From Zhengitettix transpicula (Eukaryota; Arthropoda; Insecta; Orthoptera; Tetrigidae), in contig CM073593.1 of the NCBI GenBank assembly GCA_037074705.1, forward strand, positions 109,652,483 to 109,716,482: a stretch of DNA of 64,000 bases, in the 5' to 3' direction. Made by a program: the position numbers and the translations under genes. A model generated the notes under the pieces. It was not told the DNA's origin. It searched no databases and saw only the letters and a list, made by a program, of their open reading frames with translations. Below are positions 48,366 to 58,844 of this stretch, in pieces; the stretch's first letter is position 1; the number at the start of each line of letters is the position of its first letter.

Positions 48366-48920
48366 CCCCCCCCCCCCGCTGGAGGTTTGCTTCCACCTGG
48401 GGGGTTTGTTTCCGTATCGTAAGTAACATTGTGATATGATATTTGCTGTTACTAATTAATTTCACGTAGTTATAAAAGTTTATTTAAATATTTTTTTTAA
48501 AGAAAATTCTCGGTACTTAAGAAATTGGTTAATAGTTTGGGAACTTGATTCTTTTAAATTAAAATTTTTTTGATTTATTAATGTTGCTTAAAAGAGCAGT
48601 GGAGCTCCGCGTGACGTCACAGCCGCCCATCCACTGTGTTCTCTCTACACAGTGACGTCACAGGCGTCCCTTTACAGTGTAATAATTGTCAAATAACGTT
48701 CTTTTCTTTATTTTTTTTTTAATTTTTACAGAAGCAGAAGCTGCTCAACCCCAGGGAGGACAACAGCTGCTCGCACTGTGACGTTTTACTCCCACCACCA
48801 CCACCGGTCACACATGTGTGAGGGCGTCACAACGGCTAATCTTAATCCAGCAGTCACCATGGCAGGACGCGATGACGTCACAGGCTCACACCACTGGCTC
48901 GGGAGGAAACACTTGTTGAA
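48366..48920. other. Stretch with poly-C and three TGACGTCAC palindromes
   Basis: Poly-C lies at 48364-48378. GTGACGTCAC or ATGACGTCAC occur at about 48611, 48651 and 48870. No gene is recognised. Confidence 0.45.
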
Positions 48921-48923
48921 GTG

Positions 48924-48972
48924 CGCCGACCTACCTGATACAGGTTTTTGTCCCTGCATCACTTTTAGATTA
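48924..48972 (+). mobile_element. Family A internal fragment (copy 13)
   Basis: GACCTACCTGATACAGGTTT followed by CCCTGCATCACTTTTAGAT matches the middle of family A only. Both ends are missing. Confidence 0.65.
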
Positions 48973-49285
48973 GATTAAGGAAGCGCCGCATGACGCTTTA
49001 AATATTTTTAAGATTGAATTCACAACTATTAAATTATTCAGGCCAAGATGGCGTTCGAGTACGTAAATGTTTTATTCTCTCAAGAATTATTAAATCTCCG
49101 GTAAACGATTTAGATTTCTTAAATAAACTAAAAATAATCAATCAACATTTGGTGATTTAAATGCAATTAATAATCGTAAAAGATAGAATTTAAATAAAGG
49201 GATTAGAAACTTACAATGATAAAATTAAAGAATTTACGTCTGATAGAATATAATGAATAAGAAAGGTAGCCCAGACAAAAAATAG
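48973..49285. other. Unassigned AT-rich stretch
   Basis: Nothing is recognised. Confidence 0.35.
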
Positions 49286-49420
49286 TGCAACGTTTCTGGG
49301 ATCCTTTTGTTCTTTTGTCAGGTGTTGAGAAGAAGCCTAGAGAGACACAACTGCACTCGTCAGTTGACAACACTCGAAAGCACCTGACGAAAGGGGACAA
49401 GGATCCCAGAAAATTACAAA
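49286..49420. repeat. Family F foldback, complete copy
   Basis: The left arm is CAACGTTTCTGGGATCCTTT then GTTCTTTTGTCAGGTG. The right arm is CACCTGACGAAAGGGGACAA then GGATCCCAGAAAATT. The ~55 bp loop contains GAGACACAACTGCAC and CAGTTGACAAC. The arms pair over ~35 bp with a few mismatches; the left arm read in reverse is a CACCTGA..AGAAACGTTG motif. Confidence 0.78.
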
Positions 49421-50164
49421 GGAGTGTGTTGATTACAGCAGGTGTTAAAATTGTGTAAATCACTGTTATTTTAATTTCTGCTATGTTCTTGTTTGTTTAA
49501 CAACACAATCATTCTGACAATAGAACGTCACGAATGCGTCACGCGATGACGTCACCACGTGTTATTTTCTTTAAGTCTCCCCGTGGCAGTATACGTGCCC
49601 GCAAGACAACAATGCTTTATTTAACAAAGGGACTTGTAAAGGTTCGGAAAGTGACGGCTGACACTTTGATCGTTTCCGTTTTCATTTCTCCAATTTCATT
49701 CATGTTCGAAATTGTGTGTTACTATTTTATTAATCCAAAAATTGATTTATCGTAATGATTGCCGCCTCTTCCCAATTTTTCCCTCCGACATCTGCTTGAA
49801 TGTTATATTAATTGTAATTATTTACGTAATAGCACAAGGACGTTAATGGACGTTTCCCCGCCCTGACGCGGAACCGAACCCCCGTTATGTCGCAGTTAAA
49901 ACTCCTTCCCCCCCCCCCCAAGTCTCCTCCACGGAATTTCCTTTCTTTCTTCTTATGCGTTACTAATTTATGTGTCACAGATTAATCGTCGACGTTGCCA
50001 ATTTGTGAAGCAAGCGTGTAATTATTTTCACTTATAGGTCTGTAATTAGAGGGAGGACGAGGGGGGCGGACGGGCGGATAGGATGTTGTTGTTAATGATC
50101 CCGGCTAAAGTGGTTTACGAGGACGGGCGAAATTTCTCACCAACACAACAACGACAAGTGCGGG
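49421..50164. other. Unassigned stretch
   Basis: TGACGTCA at 49547 and poly-C at 49911-49919. Nothing else is recognised. Confidence 0.35.
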
Positions 50165-51012
50165 GGTTAATCGCTCCGCTTTTGTTCGGCTGAAGAATAA
50201 ATCAATCTGCATGTGATTACGTCATTAAAGGTTTTAAGGATAAATATGTAACTAACATGACGGTGGCGACACATACTCGCGCCTGTAACCAGACAACTAA
50301 ATACCCAGAATGATGACGTCACGGTCGTACCTGAGAAGAGCGGCTCAATGCAAGCACAAAAGTAAGCGTGTCGTAGTTTCAGAGAATACGAGTGAAAAAT
50401 GATTAATTTCTAATCCAAGACGGAAAAGGTCGGGTAATCAGTTTTACAACTCGTAAACGTTGTGGCCATTGGTGACAAAAAACATCCCCCCAAGGCCCTC
50501 GAGTGGGGGGGGAAGTTTCTGTGTGACTAAAAATCCACGAAATTTGGCACCTCTTTTCAGTTTTTCGCTAATAGCAAAAGAATGAAGCATCCTATTGAAA
50601 ATAATGTTCAGTGATAAATTGTAGAGGATAGAATTCTGCATGTGATGGTGGACTCGAGGACGGAATTAGGTCGAAGAAAGTGGCAGAAATCTTGAGTCAA
50701 AGTTACGACATTTTGATGTCATTTTCGGAAAGAATGCAGTTTCTCGTATTTCTAGTGCTGATATCTACGAAATGGCCGCCAGGAGACTAATACGTCACGG
50801 AATAAAGGTTGTAGAGAATTTAATTGTCTTTTCAACGCATGATTTGGTTTTTAAAAATCTATTGAGAATGGCCGAAAATACACGCATGTTGCTGACTGCG
50901 CACGGCTGATGTCGTGGGAGCGACGAAACTTGTCCGTGGCAGAGAAAGTTAAAGTGTCTAAGAGTATTTATTAAGAGGAAGAAAAAATCCAGCGTTCCAA
51001 AGACTGTCTATA
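50165..51012 (+). repeat. Family D block 3 with long 5' module
   Basis: The 5' module (GTTCGGCTGAAGAATAAA, GACGGTGGCGACACATACTC, GATGACGTCACGGTCG, GAGAAGAGCGGCTCAATGCA) recurs with few differences at 63.48-63.76 kb. The family D core follows, ending with GCGACGAAACTTGTCCGTGG and AAAGTGTCTAAGAG. Confidence 0.85.
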
Positions 51013-51730
51013 TTCTCAAGCAAGGAAGAAAGAATAGCAAAAGTCCTCGTCTTCAACTTCGCAGCTCTGATTGGTCCGGCATTGTACAAACGAACGTTTT
51101 TTTAAAAAAAAAATCCCTACATTGCGATGTGAATTAAAAATAAAATTGATTTCCAGGATGCTTCAAGAAGTTCAAAACAACAAAAACAAATGAGAATAAT
51201 TAAGCGTACGGCAGTTGTGAGGCCATTTTGCATGCACGGAGGAAAACCTGTTTATGATTTAATCAGGGCTTGAGAGAGAAAATAGACGAGGTTGATTCAG
51301 AAAAATATATCTATATCTATGTGTATGTATATGTATGTATATATATGACGCTTACGTAAGCACAAATTACGGTAACAAGTGAAAATTAATAGCGACTAAC
51401 ATAACTCACTCCCAGAGCAACGTTTTTGTCCGCCAGACAATTTTTTTTGTCCCTCTGCGCATTACACAATATTTTTAATTACATTCAGGGACTTTTATTT
51501 TTGCCACACGTGTGTTCACGTAACAATGAAATCCTCTGTTGTTTAATTTTCTTTAAGTAAAACCAAGCGCAAATCTCCTTATAACTAACGTTGGATGGTT
51601 GTTGCGCACACGAAGGACGTTTCGAGACCTTTATCGGTGGCCATAACCATCACAGATTTCAGCAGGAATAATTATTTACCAATCATGATAATGAGACTTA
51701 TTTTTCAGATTTTAAAACATTACAATTTAA
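51013..51730. other. Unassigned stretch
   Basis: An AT-rich TATGTATATGTATG-type run lies at 51303-51349. A GGACGTTTCGAGACC string at 51612 is a half-motif. No gene is recognised. Confidence 0.4.
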
Positions 51731-51734
51731 CAAA

Positions 51735-51926
51735 CCACGACGTTTCGTCTCACTAATTGCGCCCTTTTCGGGTGTTCAATTAGATTCAGTTTGCACACAC
51801 GCGGATTTACGGCGGAGAATCTTTATTCCTTGTAACATCTCTGCTTAATTGCATATAACAAGTATTTTCCAGCCAACAGCAGGAACCTTCGACGTTTCAG
51901 TACGTTTTCGTTACGTTTCTTCATAA
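51735..51926 (-). repeat. Two GAAACGT motifs, minus orientation
   Basis: At 51738-51775 the reverse complement reads CACCCGAAAAGGGCGCAATT then AGTGAGACGAAACGTCGT. At 51890-51925 it reads TTATGAAGAAACGTAACG then ACTGAAACGTCG. An AT microsatellite follows at 51949-51977. Confidence 0.6.
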
Positions 51927-52255
51927 TATAAAAATTACTACAATACATTTATATATATATATATATATATATATACATACATAAACAGTTGGTTTTTTTC
52001 TAATTTAGACATTATTTTTATATAATTTTGGTAAAATAAACCTAATTAGTTTAGAGTAAACGATGGGTAATTGAAATGTACGTCGTTGTTATTTAAAAAC
52101 TGATTTTTTAACATCTTTTAATTTGAATTTAAAAAATCATTCGCTCAATGACTTCGTGAAGTTTCAAATGAAGGGAATTTTTACACTATAAAACTTCTCA
52201 ACGCCGGTTTAAATAAACAATTATCCTAATAACAAAAAAAAACAAGTATTTTCCC

Positions 52256-52298
52256 GACCAATAACAGACATTTATTTAAGAAATGTCTGTGATTGGTC
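52256..52298. repeat. 18-bp near-perfect hairpin
   Basis: GACCAATAACAGACATTT and AAATGTCTGTGATTGGTC pair with one mismatch around a 7-nt loop. A poly-G tract (52308-52316) follows. This could be a short MITE-like palindrome or a structured RNA; there is no U-run to suggest a terminator. Confidence 0.7.
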
Positions 52299-52439
52299 AG
52301 GGGAAGGGGGGGGGGACCTTCAAAATAATAAAATACAGCTGAAATTTTACTGGGAACATTTTTTAGAATTATTGACAATTTTGAACAACTCGTATTGATG
52401 AAAATGTGGCCATTTTGAGTCAAGGTGAAGTCCCAACTA

Positions 52440-52705
52440 CCTGCCAATGTCGTTGTTCTGTCACGTGATCTGCGCTCTGACGTCACGTTCTTCAACGTTG
52501 CTGCAAGGCGCCTGAGGATCCCTGGTCACTTTGTGTCCCTCTAGAACTACGTCAGCCGTTATGAAGGTGTAACTCCTGATGTCTCCACAGTGGCCTCTCG
52601 TAGGAGGAAATTTAATTCTCTTTTTAACGCACTCTCGGGTTTCAAAAAAACATCTACAATTGACGGAAATACGCCTAAAGTCAAAGAGAAATACACGAGT
52701 TACCG
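52440..52705 (-). repeat. Family D divergent block (inverted partner of 54285-54515)
   Basis: TTGCTGCAAGGCGCCTGAGG, TATGAAGGTGTAACTCC and GAGGAAATTTAATTCTCTTT are the complements of words at 54480, 54408 and 54354. The TTTAATTCTCTTT/AACGCA words tie the pair to family D. Confidence 0.7.
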
Positions 52706-52805
52706 TTATTTGATTGAATTTGCAATCTACCAACCCTGCTTTGTCACATTTAATTTAATTAGTTGCTAGAATTCCTCCCCGTGCCTTACCCTCTCAGGCA
52801 GGTCC

Positions 52806-53286
52806 TGTTAATGGCGGAGGTTACCTTTGGGGATGCCTTCACAACTCTCTGGTTTTTTTTTTAACTAAGGTTCCCACATGCCGAGGGCCTGTTTTGAGAG
52901 GTGAATGTTCCGGGGTCGCAGACCTTGGGAATACGGTAAGGGTTGTTCTCTGTTCCCATTGGAACGGTCGGCCAGCTGCCTCCTAAACCCGTCAAGGCAC
53001 GGCGAGGGGAATGCTGCGTCCCCACAGCAAACTTCTCTCCTGCCATCGGAAGGGCGTGGGACAAGTATCCAATGCCCAACCTACCTGATGCAGGTTTTTC
53101 TAGGGTTTTCCCTGCATCATTTTTAGGCTAATTGCCGGGTAGGATCCTTAAACCATAGCCAGGGGGCTTCTACTTAACCCTTGGCTACCTTCCTCTACCC
53201 TTCCGCATCCCCCTTTTCCTATGCTATTAAAGGGGAGTTACCACCATGTGGATTACCCTCATGTACCCATTTACCCTAAAAAAAAG
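52806..53286 (+). mobile_element. Family A retroposon, copy 11
   Basis: It begins near GGAGGTTACCTTTGGGGATG and ends CATGTACCCATTTACCCT followed by A residues to 53285. It lies between the two arms of the inverted family D pair. Confidence 0.88.
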
Positions 53287-54284
53287 ATATTTAGAATCCC
53301 CCACACGTGTGTAACTACATATGGTTGTGATAAGAGACAGTATTAACCAATATAATACTTTTAATTCCACGTGACTGTCTCTAGTTTTCTGCTTGAACAC
53401 TCGGTATTAGGTTTACTGCCCCTGTAATGTTTGACTGATGGCTACGCAGGTGTCGCACTGGTCGTGACGTCACAGCACGTGACGTGACAGCAGCGTGGCT
53501 GCACCACCTTGAGACTCTCGTGTCTGTCTCTCTGAGAACGAGAAAACGAGACCGACACAAACGTGCCGATATTGATTCTACGACATTTGTGTGATAAGAT
53601 ATCATTGAACTTTCTCGCCCAAGATAAGATCCTCATCGGAAAATTAGATTAAGATTACGGCTGGTGCTTCAAGTGTCATCAATCACATTCCTGTGGGGAG
53701 GAGAAGGAGAAAATAATCGGTAACGGGACCGGACGAGTGACGTTCCGAAGAAGCTGCAGGGATCGAGAACGTTCTGTCGAGCCCAACCAGGGGTCGTCAC
53801 AGCAGCGGAACGCACGGAATTAAATCAACCATAGTCACTGAATGTTATGATGTTAAATACAATTAAACAATATCCATTAATTAATTAAAACAACAACAAA
53901 ATCATTACAATACGACGTTTTTGGGGACTTGTGGTTGTTTATGAGACTACACGTTTCTTTACCATATTAAACACTTGAAAATGTCCAATACATAGAATTA
54001 GAAACGTCGTTGTCTTTTAACCTTAATTTTTCATTGTAAACTGCAAATTTTTTTAAGGGTTTCGTATCATTAATTCAGTTAATAAATTACTTCTTACAGT
54101 TAAAATTTATACAGCCCAAATATTTTGTACGTTGTATAATTACAGAAGACCTTCATAATTAAGGAAGCCAATATCAATCGTAACGTGACTAAGTAAAATA
54201 ATTCTCTAATTAAATTCTAATTAAAATTTTGGAAAAGTGGGGTTGTTACATTTAAAATACAACCAAATAATGATAACTCGAGTG
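53287..54284. other. Unassigned stretch
   Basis: A CGTGACGTCACAGCACGTGA cluster lies at 53462-53490. CCGAAGAAGCTGCAGGGATC then GAGAACGTTCTGTCG near 53734 is a possible decayed motif. No gene is recognised. Confidence 0.4.
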
Positions 54285-54515
54285 TTTATCTTTGACTTTA
54301 GGTGGATTTCCGTAGATGATTTTTTTGCAACCCGATAGTGCGTTAAAAAGAGAATTAAATTTCCTCCTGTGAGAAATTAGTGCAGGAGCGGCCATTGTGG
54401 AGTTGCACCTTCATAAGGGTTAGTTTTTAACAGTAAACAGTAATAACACTTGAGGTAGTTCTACCAGGCGCCTTGCAGCAACGTGACATGGCGTGACGTC
54501 AGCTCACTGTCACGT
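54285..54515 (+). repeat. Family D divergent block (inverted partner of 52440-52705)
   Basis: CCGATAGTGCGTTAAAAAGA, GAATTAAATTTCCTCCTG, GTTGCACCTTCATAAGG and AGGCGCCTTGCAGCAACGTG are complements of the block at 52.5 kb. CGTGACGTCAGCTCACTG follows. Confidence 0.7.
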
Positions 54516-55340
54516 GACATCGCAGTGCCGTGACAGAAGAGTGCGTGTCTGGACAACACTGGAGCACACTTCACGTGACAGTGACGGCTCCACCTTTACT
54601 TCACCGTCGTCGTACAGCGACTAAGATGCTCGACTTTTTTTTACGTACTAATTTCTGTTTCCTCGATCATCTTCCTCCCCACAGTCGCCCCCCCATTTTG
54701 TTCCCTCCTTCGCCCCCCCCCCCGGGACTGTCTATTCGGAAGACAGAAATTTCAGTCTCCTTAACCTCTTTGTATGTCGGACTCGGAGGCGGGTATTGAC
54801 GAGAGCGAAACGTTTCAGTGAAGCCTCGGTCCAACTGAATAATAAATCACTTCATTGAGTTTTACACGCGAACCGGGGGGGGGGAGGGGGGGTGCGATGA
54901 GGGTTGAGAACTCGAGGGGGAATAATCTCGTCCTGTGTTTAAAATTTTGAGCTTTTTCCCAATTTCACAGCGAAACGCATTTCAATAATATTTTATAACT
55001 GCGCGCGTGTGTGTGTGTGTAACGGATGAAGCGTAGTTGTCAGTTGATTACTTTTATCACGTTGGTACCACCGAGAGACTTTCGTCCCCCCCCCCCCCTC
55101 CTTCGAGGACGTTAGATTAGTATTTAAATTAATTTCACTAGAAATAATCCTTCAATTTTAGAATAACTCGGCTTCGACAGTTGGTAAGCATGCAGGGATT
55201 ATTTTTTTTCTGTTCAACCTTTGTCCCGCACCCCCCGAAATTATATAAAATGCTCAGTTCTTTGTTTATTTTGATAATAATATAAATACACAGGGACCTT
55301 GAGTCAGAGAACTGTAATGTTTATTAACAAACAAAAAAAT
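54516..55340. other. Unassigned stretch with homopolymer runs
   Basis: Poly-C at 54713-54724 and 55087-55098, G-rich at 54877-54892, and a GT run near 55006-55020. GAGAGCGAAACGTTTCAG at 54802 is a half-motif. No gene is recognised. Confidence 0.45.
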
Positions 55341-55345
55341 ATTTT

Positions 55346-55377
55346 CAGGATGTCGTAAAATCAGGACGAAACGTCGT
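55346..55377 (+). repeat. GAAACGTCGT motif, diverged first box
   Basis: CAGGATGTCGTAAAATCAGG then ACGAAACGTCGT. The CTGAAGA box has decayed to CAGGATG. Confidence 0.5.
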
Positions 55378-55419
55378 AAAATGAAATTGAAATTCACAGT
55401 GTTGCTCCCGATAATTTTT

Positions 55420-55640
55420 TTTTTACATGTGTATGTGAGTATGTGAGTGTATAACTTTATCCCTTTTTCGGAATGGGAGAGGGAAGCGCTTTAAGGGGGG
55501 ACGGGGTTGGTTGCATTAAAAAAACGCGAAAACAACCCCTAGATTTTGGAGTCAAATCCAGGGGGGGTGTTATGGATGTCGCTGAGTTTAAATTATGACA
55601 ATGCCGGGCCACGCCTGGCACCCAAATGGTATTATTATAA
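55420..55640 (-). repeat. Family C block
   Basis: GTATAACTTTATCCCTTTTT, GATTTTGGAGTCAAATCC, ATGGATGTCGCTGAGTTTAA and GCCGGGCCACGCCTGGCACC, in family order on the minus strand. Confidence 0.75.
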
Positions 55641-55674
55641 ATGTTAGATATATTTCCATCGTTTTAATTTGTTA

Positions 55675-55709
55675 CCTGAAGAGGTCGCAGATTAGTGACG
55701 AAACGTTGT
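55675..55709 (+). repeat. CCTGAAGA/GAAACGTTGT motif, well-preserved copy
   Basis: CCTGAAGAGGTCGCAGATTA then GTGACGAAACGTTGTG. TCGC can pair with GTGA (one G-U) across the spacer. Both boxes are intact. Confidence 0.75.
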
Positions 55710-56274
55710 GGAACTAATACTAATAAATATCTGTTCGTGGCGTCAACAGGCTGTTGTTTAATAAAGAGCGTAAGTTTTTCCGACGTATATTCTGTATAGA
55801 GAGTTCTCGGCTCACCTGACGATGATGGCGGTGTCAGCCATGGAAACTTGCTCAAATCACGTTACCGGACCGGAAACCCGAGAACCCTTTATACAGGCTG
55901 TTGTTTATGTTAAATAGGCAGTATATATATACGTCACTACAGTATAATCCTACCGTCCTGCAATAAAAATAAATAAAAGTACCACCGTTACAAAATTATT
56001 GCCCCGTTTTCACAAAATTTTATGGAGACTGCCATAGGAATTTAACTACATATATATTTCATAAAATAAAATAAAACACTTGTAACAGTCGCCTCAAAAT
56101 CTGTTAATAAGTGTAAATTAAGCTAACTGCTTAGTACCTGACAAGGGTTTTTTTTTAGTTTGTCTGTGTAAATAATCCACGGTCCTAGAAAAAATCGAAT
56201 ACGTGATTGAATAGTCCGGTAGCTAAAAAGGGGGGCCTCCGCGTACAAAGGTTCGGTATTTTATATATATATAT
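55710..56274. other. Unassigned AT-rich stretch
   Basis: Short TATATA runs at 55922-55932 and 56260-56273. No gene is recognised. Confidence 0.35.
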
Positions 56275-56538
56275 TTAAGGTAACAGGCTACATGAGGGTA
56301 ATCCAGATGGTGGCAGCTCCCCTTTAATAACATAGGAAGGGATTTGAAAGGGGGGATGCGGAAGAGTAGAGGAAGGTAGCCAAGGGTTAACTAGGGGGCC
56401 CCGGGTTATGGTTTAAGGATCCTACCCTGCAATTTGCCTAAAAGTGATGCAGGGAAAACCCTAGAAAGACCTGCATCAGGTAGGTCGGGTTTTGGGTACT
56501 CGTCCCACGCCCTTCCCTGGATGGCGGGAGAAGGGTTC
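56275..56538 (-). mobile_element. Family A retroposon, copy 12 (5'-truncated)
   Basis: On the plus strand it begins AAGGTAACAGGCTACATGAG and stops at GGATGGCGGGAGAAGGGTTC, where family D sequence starts without a gap. It probably inserted at, or recombined with, the family D edge. Confidence 0.86.
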
Positions 56539-56945
56539 TCACCCTACTTGTACTCGTCGTGGCCACTGAAAACACCCCCAAGTTTTCCGATTCTAAAGGT
56601 CTCGGGGGGGGGGGATCGTTTCAGTTTTTCGCAAATAGAAAAAGAATGAAGCGTTCTATTGAAAATAATGTCCAGTGATAAATTGTAGAGCGTAAAATTC
56701 TGCATGTGATGGTGGGAATTGGACCGAAGGAAGTGGTGGAAATCGTTTGTCACATTTACGACATTTTACGTGCTATTTCCCGAAGGGACTGCAGTTTGTC
56801 GTGTTTCTAGCGCTGATTTCTACAAAATGGCCGCCAGGAAACTAATTTGTCATGCAATGAAGGTTGTAGAGGATTTAATTCTCGTTCCAACGCATGATCT
56901 GGTTTTAAAAAATCCATTCTAAACGGCCGGAAACACACACACACA
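56539..56945 (+). repeat. Family D block 4
   Basis: CGTCGTGGCCACTGAAAAC, CAAGTTTTCCGATTCTAAAG, ATAAATTGTAGAGCGTAAAA, CAAAATGGCCGCCAGGAAAC and GGATTTAATTCTCGTTCC in order, ending at a CA tract (56934-56950). Confidence 0.82.
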
Positions 56946-57755
56946 CACACCGCGCGCTCGTTTGCTAAACGGCCACAAAGTCTGTCTTAGTAATTCAGAA
57001 TTGTGTGTTGTTAATTATAAATGTTGTGTTCTAGAGTAAGATGACGTAGTTTCTAGTTCGGCTTCGCTTTCCCTTCTATATTATATATTGGAAGCGCGCA
57101 CACCGTATTACATTACAAATCTGCGTTTTTCCGCCTGAATGAGGAGTCTCTTCCTATGGAAGCGGCCACGCTGATCACGAAGCCGTCTGTTACATGTAAT
57201 GACGTTTCCCGTTTCCAGGACTAATGTGTACAGCTGACTTCAGTAGTAGAATTTTGGCAACATTTGAAAATGAAATATATTCTATGTAATTTTTCCACTA
57301 GGAAACATTTTTGCAGTTGTTTCAAAATATTATTTATTAGATTTACTCGAGTTGTACGTCTGATGAAGTCCCCTCTGGAGCACTAAACGTTCTGTTAATT
57401 TTCTTTAAGTTTCTTTTCTTAATAAATTATTTCTCTTTAATTTGGCTTTTGTTGATAAACAAATATTCCTCCCACTTCATTTACAGTGTAATTGAGGTAA
57501 TTTTTAATGTTTCTTTACCCGTCAATGTCCAACGTTTTGGCTTTAACAAATGCAAAATTTTGTATTTAGGTATTTTGTCTTTATAAAAAGACCTTCTCCA
57601 CACGTCACTACTATCAAGTGTCTGGTCTGCACCGGCACAGGCGTTGCCCGGGTATTTACTTACAGAATTTAATTCTACACTAACCTATTAGTGAAGACGA
57701 CAGTTAACGTAACCCTATGCTAATTTTATCAGTGTCTTCAATACTCTCCATAGCA
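56946..57755. other. Unassigned stretch
   Basis: CTGATGAAGTCCCCTCTGGA then GCACTAAACGTTCTG near 57360 is a variant of the recurrent motif, with TAAA for GAAA. No gene is recognised. Confidence 0.4.
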
Positions 57756-58324
57756 AATATTATTTTAAAAATTACCGTTAGCATCTTAAGAGCGTCAAAA
57801 AATCTTCCTTGTGCGTTGTCGGAGTCAGGAATATTCTACTCGTTCCTCCGACAGACTTAAAAAAATAATCCTGATCCTCATAAGATCGAAATTACACAAG
57901 CACTGCCTTTAAGAGAGTTAATTATAGTCCCTATGATCCAAAACGAGGCAAAATAAAAATTGTATATGTACTTTAAGAGTGTCAGAAATACTCCCGGTGC
58001 CTTAAGAGAATCAAAATTATTTCCCAGTCCTTAAGGGAAGCTAGTCAAAGTAAAAAAACACATACGGTATCATAATTATTAGACATACCTTAAGATAGTG
58101 AAAAATACTCCTAATACGGGTAACGTAAGACAGTGAAAAATACTTTCGACTCCTTAGAAGGATTTAAAAAAAACTCACGGTAGGTTAAGAGAATCAAACA
58201 TGTACGCTTCTTCCATTACGTTAAGAGACTCAAAATGAGTCCGCGTTCCCTAATAGAGTCAAAAATGCTCCCGGTGCGTGGTTGAGAGAGGCAGGAATAT
58301 TCTACTGACTACAGTAAGAGACTC
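57756..58324 (+). repeat. Family B tandem array abutting the receptor exon
   Basis: Degenerate units such as CTTAAGAGCGTCAAAAAATC, GTGCGTTGTCGGAGTCAGGA, ATATTCTACTCGTTCCTCC and AATACTCCCGGTGCC repeat to the edge of the exon. The last unit (GAGAGAGGCAGGAATATTCT, AGTAAGAGACTC) ends within a few bases of the splice donor. The same units fill 46.56-46.92 and 47.78-48.35 kb. Confidence 0.75.
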
Positions 58325-58331
58325 GTACCTG
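58325..58331 (-). other. Splice donor of the receptor exon
   Basis: On the minus strand the exon ends CAG and the intron starts GTACGA, matching the animal 5' splice-site consensus CAG|GTRNGN. It falls between codons (phase 0) just after the Pro-Gln that closes TM4. The adjoining intron sequence is family B tandem repeat almost up to the donor. Confidence 0.75.
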
Positions 58332-58844
58332 CGGCGCGGCGAGCAGCAGGCTGAGGATCCAGACGAGCACCACGAGCCTGTTGAGGCGGCCCTTGGCGGA
58401 GCTGAGCGACTTGATGGGGTAGCGCACGGCCACGAAGCGGTCGACGCCGATGAGCACGAGCACGAAGGTGGACAGGTACAGGCTGAAGACCTGCGCGAAC
58501 TTGAAGAGCTTGCAGGCGGCGTTGCCCGCCAGCCAGGCCACGGAGTAGCTCCAGGCCGCCTCGCCGCCGATGCAGAAGACGGTGACGAGCAGGTCCGCCA
58601 GGGACAGGTGCTGGATGAGCGAGTACACGGCGCTGGGCGCGCGCGAGCGGCGCCGGATGCTGGCGATGGTGGCCGCGTTGCCCAGCAGGGACAGCGTCGC
58701 CATGGCCAGCAGCACCGCGGCGCGCACCAGCGACGCCTCCGTCAGCGTGGGCGCGTGCTCGCAGGCCAGCGCCGTCAGGTTCGTCGTCGTCGTCCAGTTG
58801 CCCGTCGCCGGCATCACCAGCGGCGCCGCCAGCGTCGCGTTCAT
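58329..58844 (-). CDS. CrzR: First coding exon of a corazonin-receptor-like GPCR (TM1-TM4), partial gene
   Basis: This exon encodes 172 residues of a class A (rhodopsin-like) plasma-membrane receptor. The N-terminus has three N-glycosylation sequons (N2, N16, N22) and no obvious signal peptide. TM1 (about 38-62) carries the GN pair at 55-56. TM2 (about 76-98) carries LSLAD with D84. C111 before TM3 is the expected disulfide cysteine. TM3 ends in DRF at 135-137, in place of DRY. TM4 (about 155-170) has W162. The stretch around FSLYLSTFVLVLIGVDRF and the RYPIKSL after it are typical of corazonin/ACP receptors in the AKH/corazonin/GnRH receptor superfamily; the family is known to bind neuropeptides and signal through G proteins. 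The ATG at 58844 is the first in frame with a family-like N-terminus. The exon ends ...AAPQ, then CAG|GTACGA, a good phase-0 donor; the frame reads on only 8 codons beyond it. TM5-7 are not found in the window. ACP receptor is the main alternative; superfamily membership is much surer than the subtype. Confidence 0.87.
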
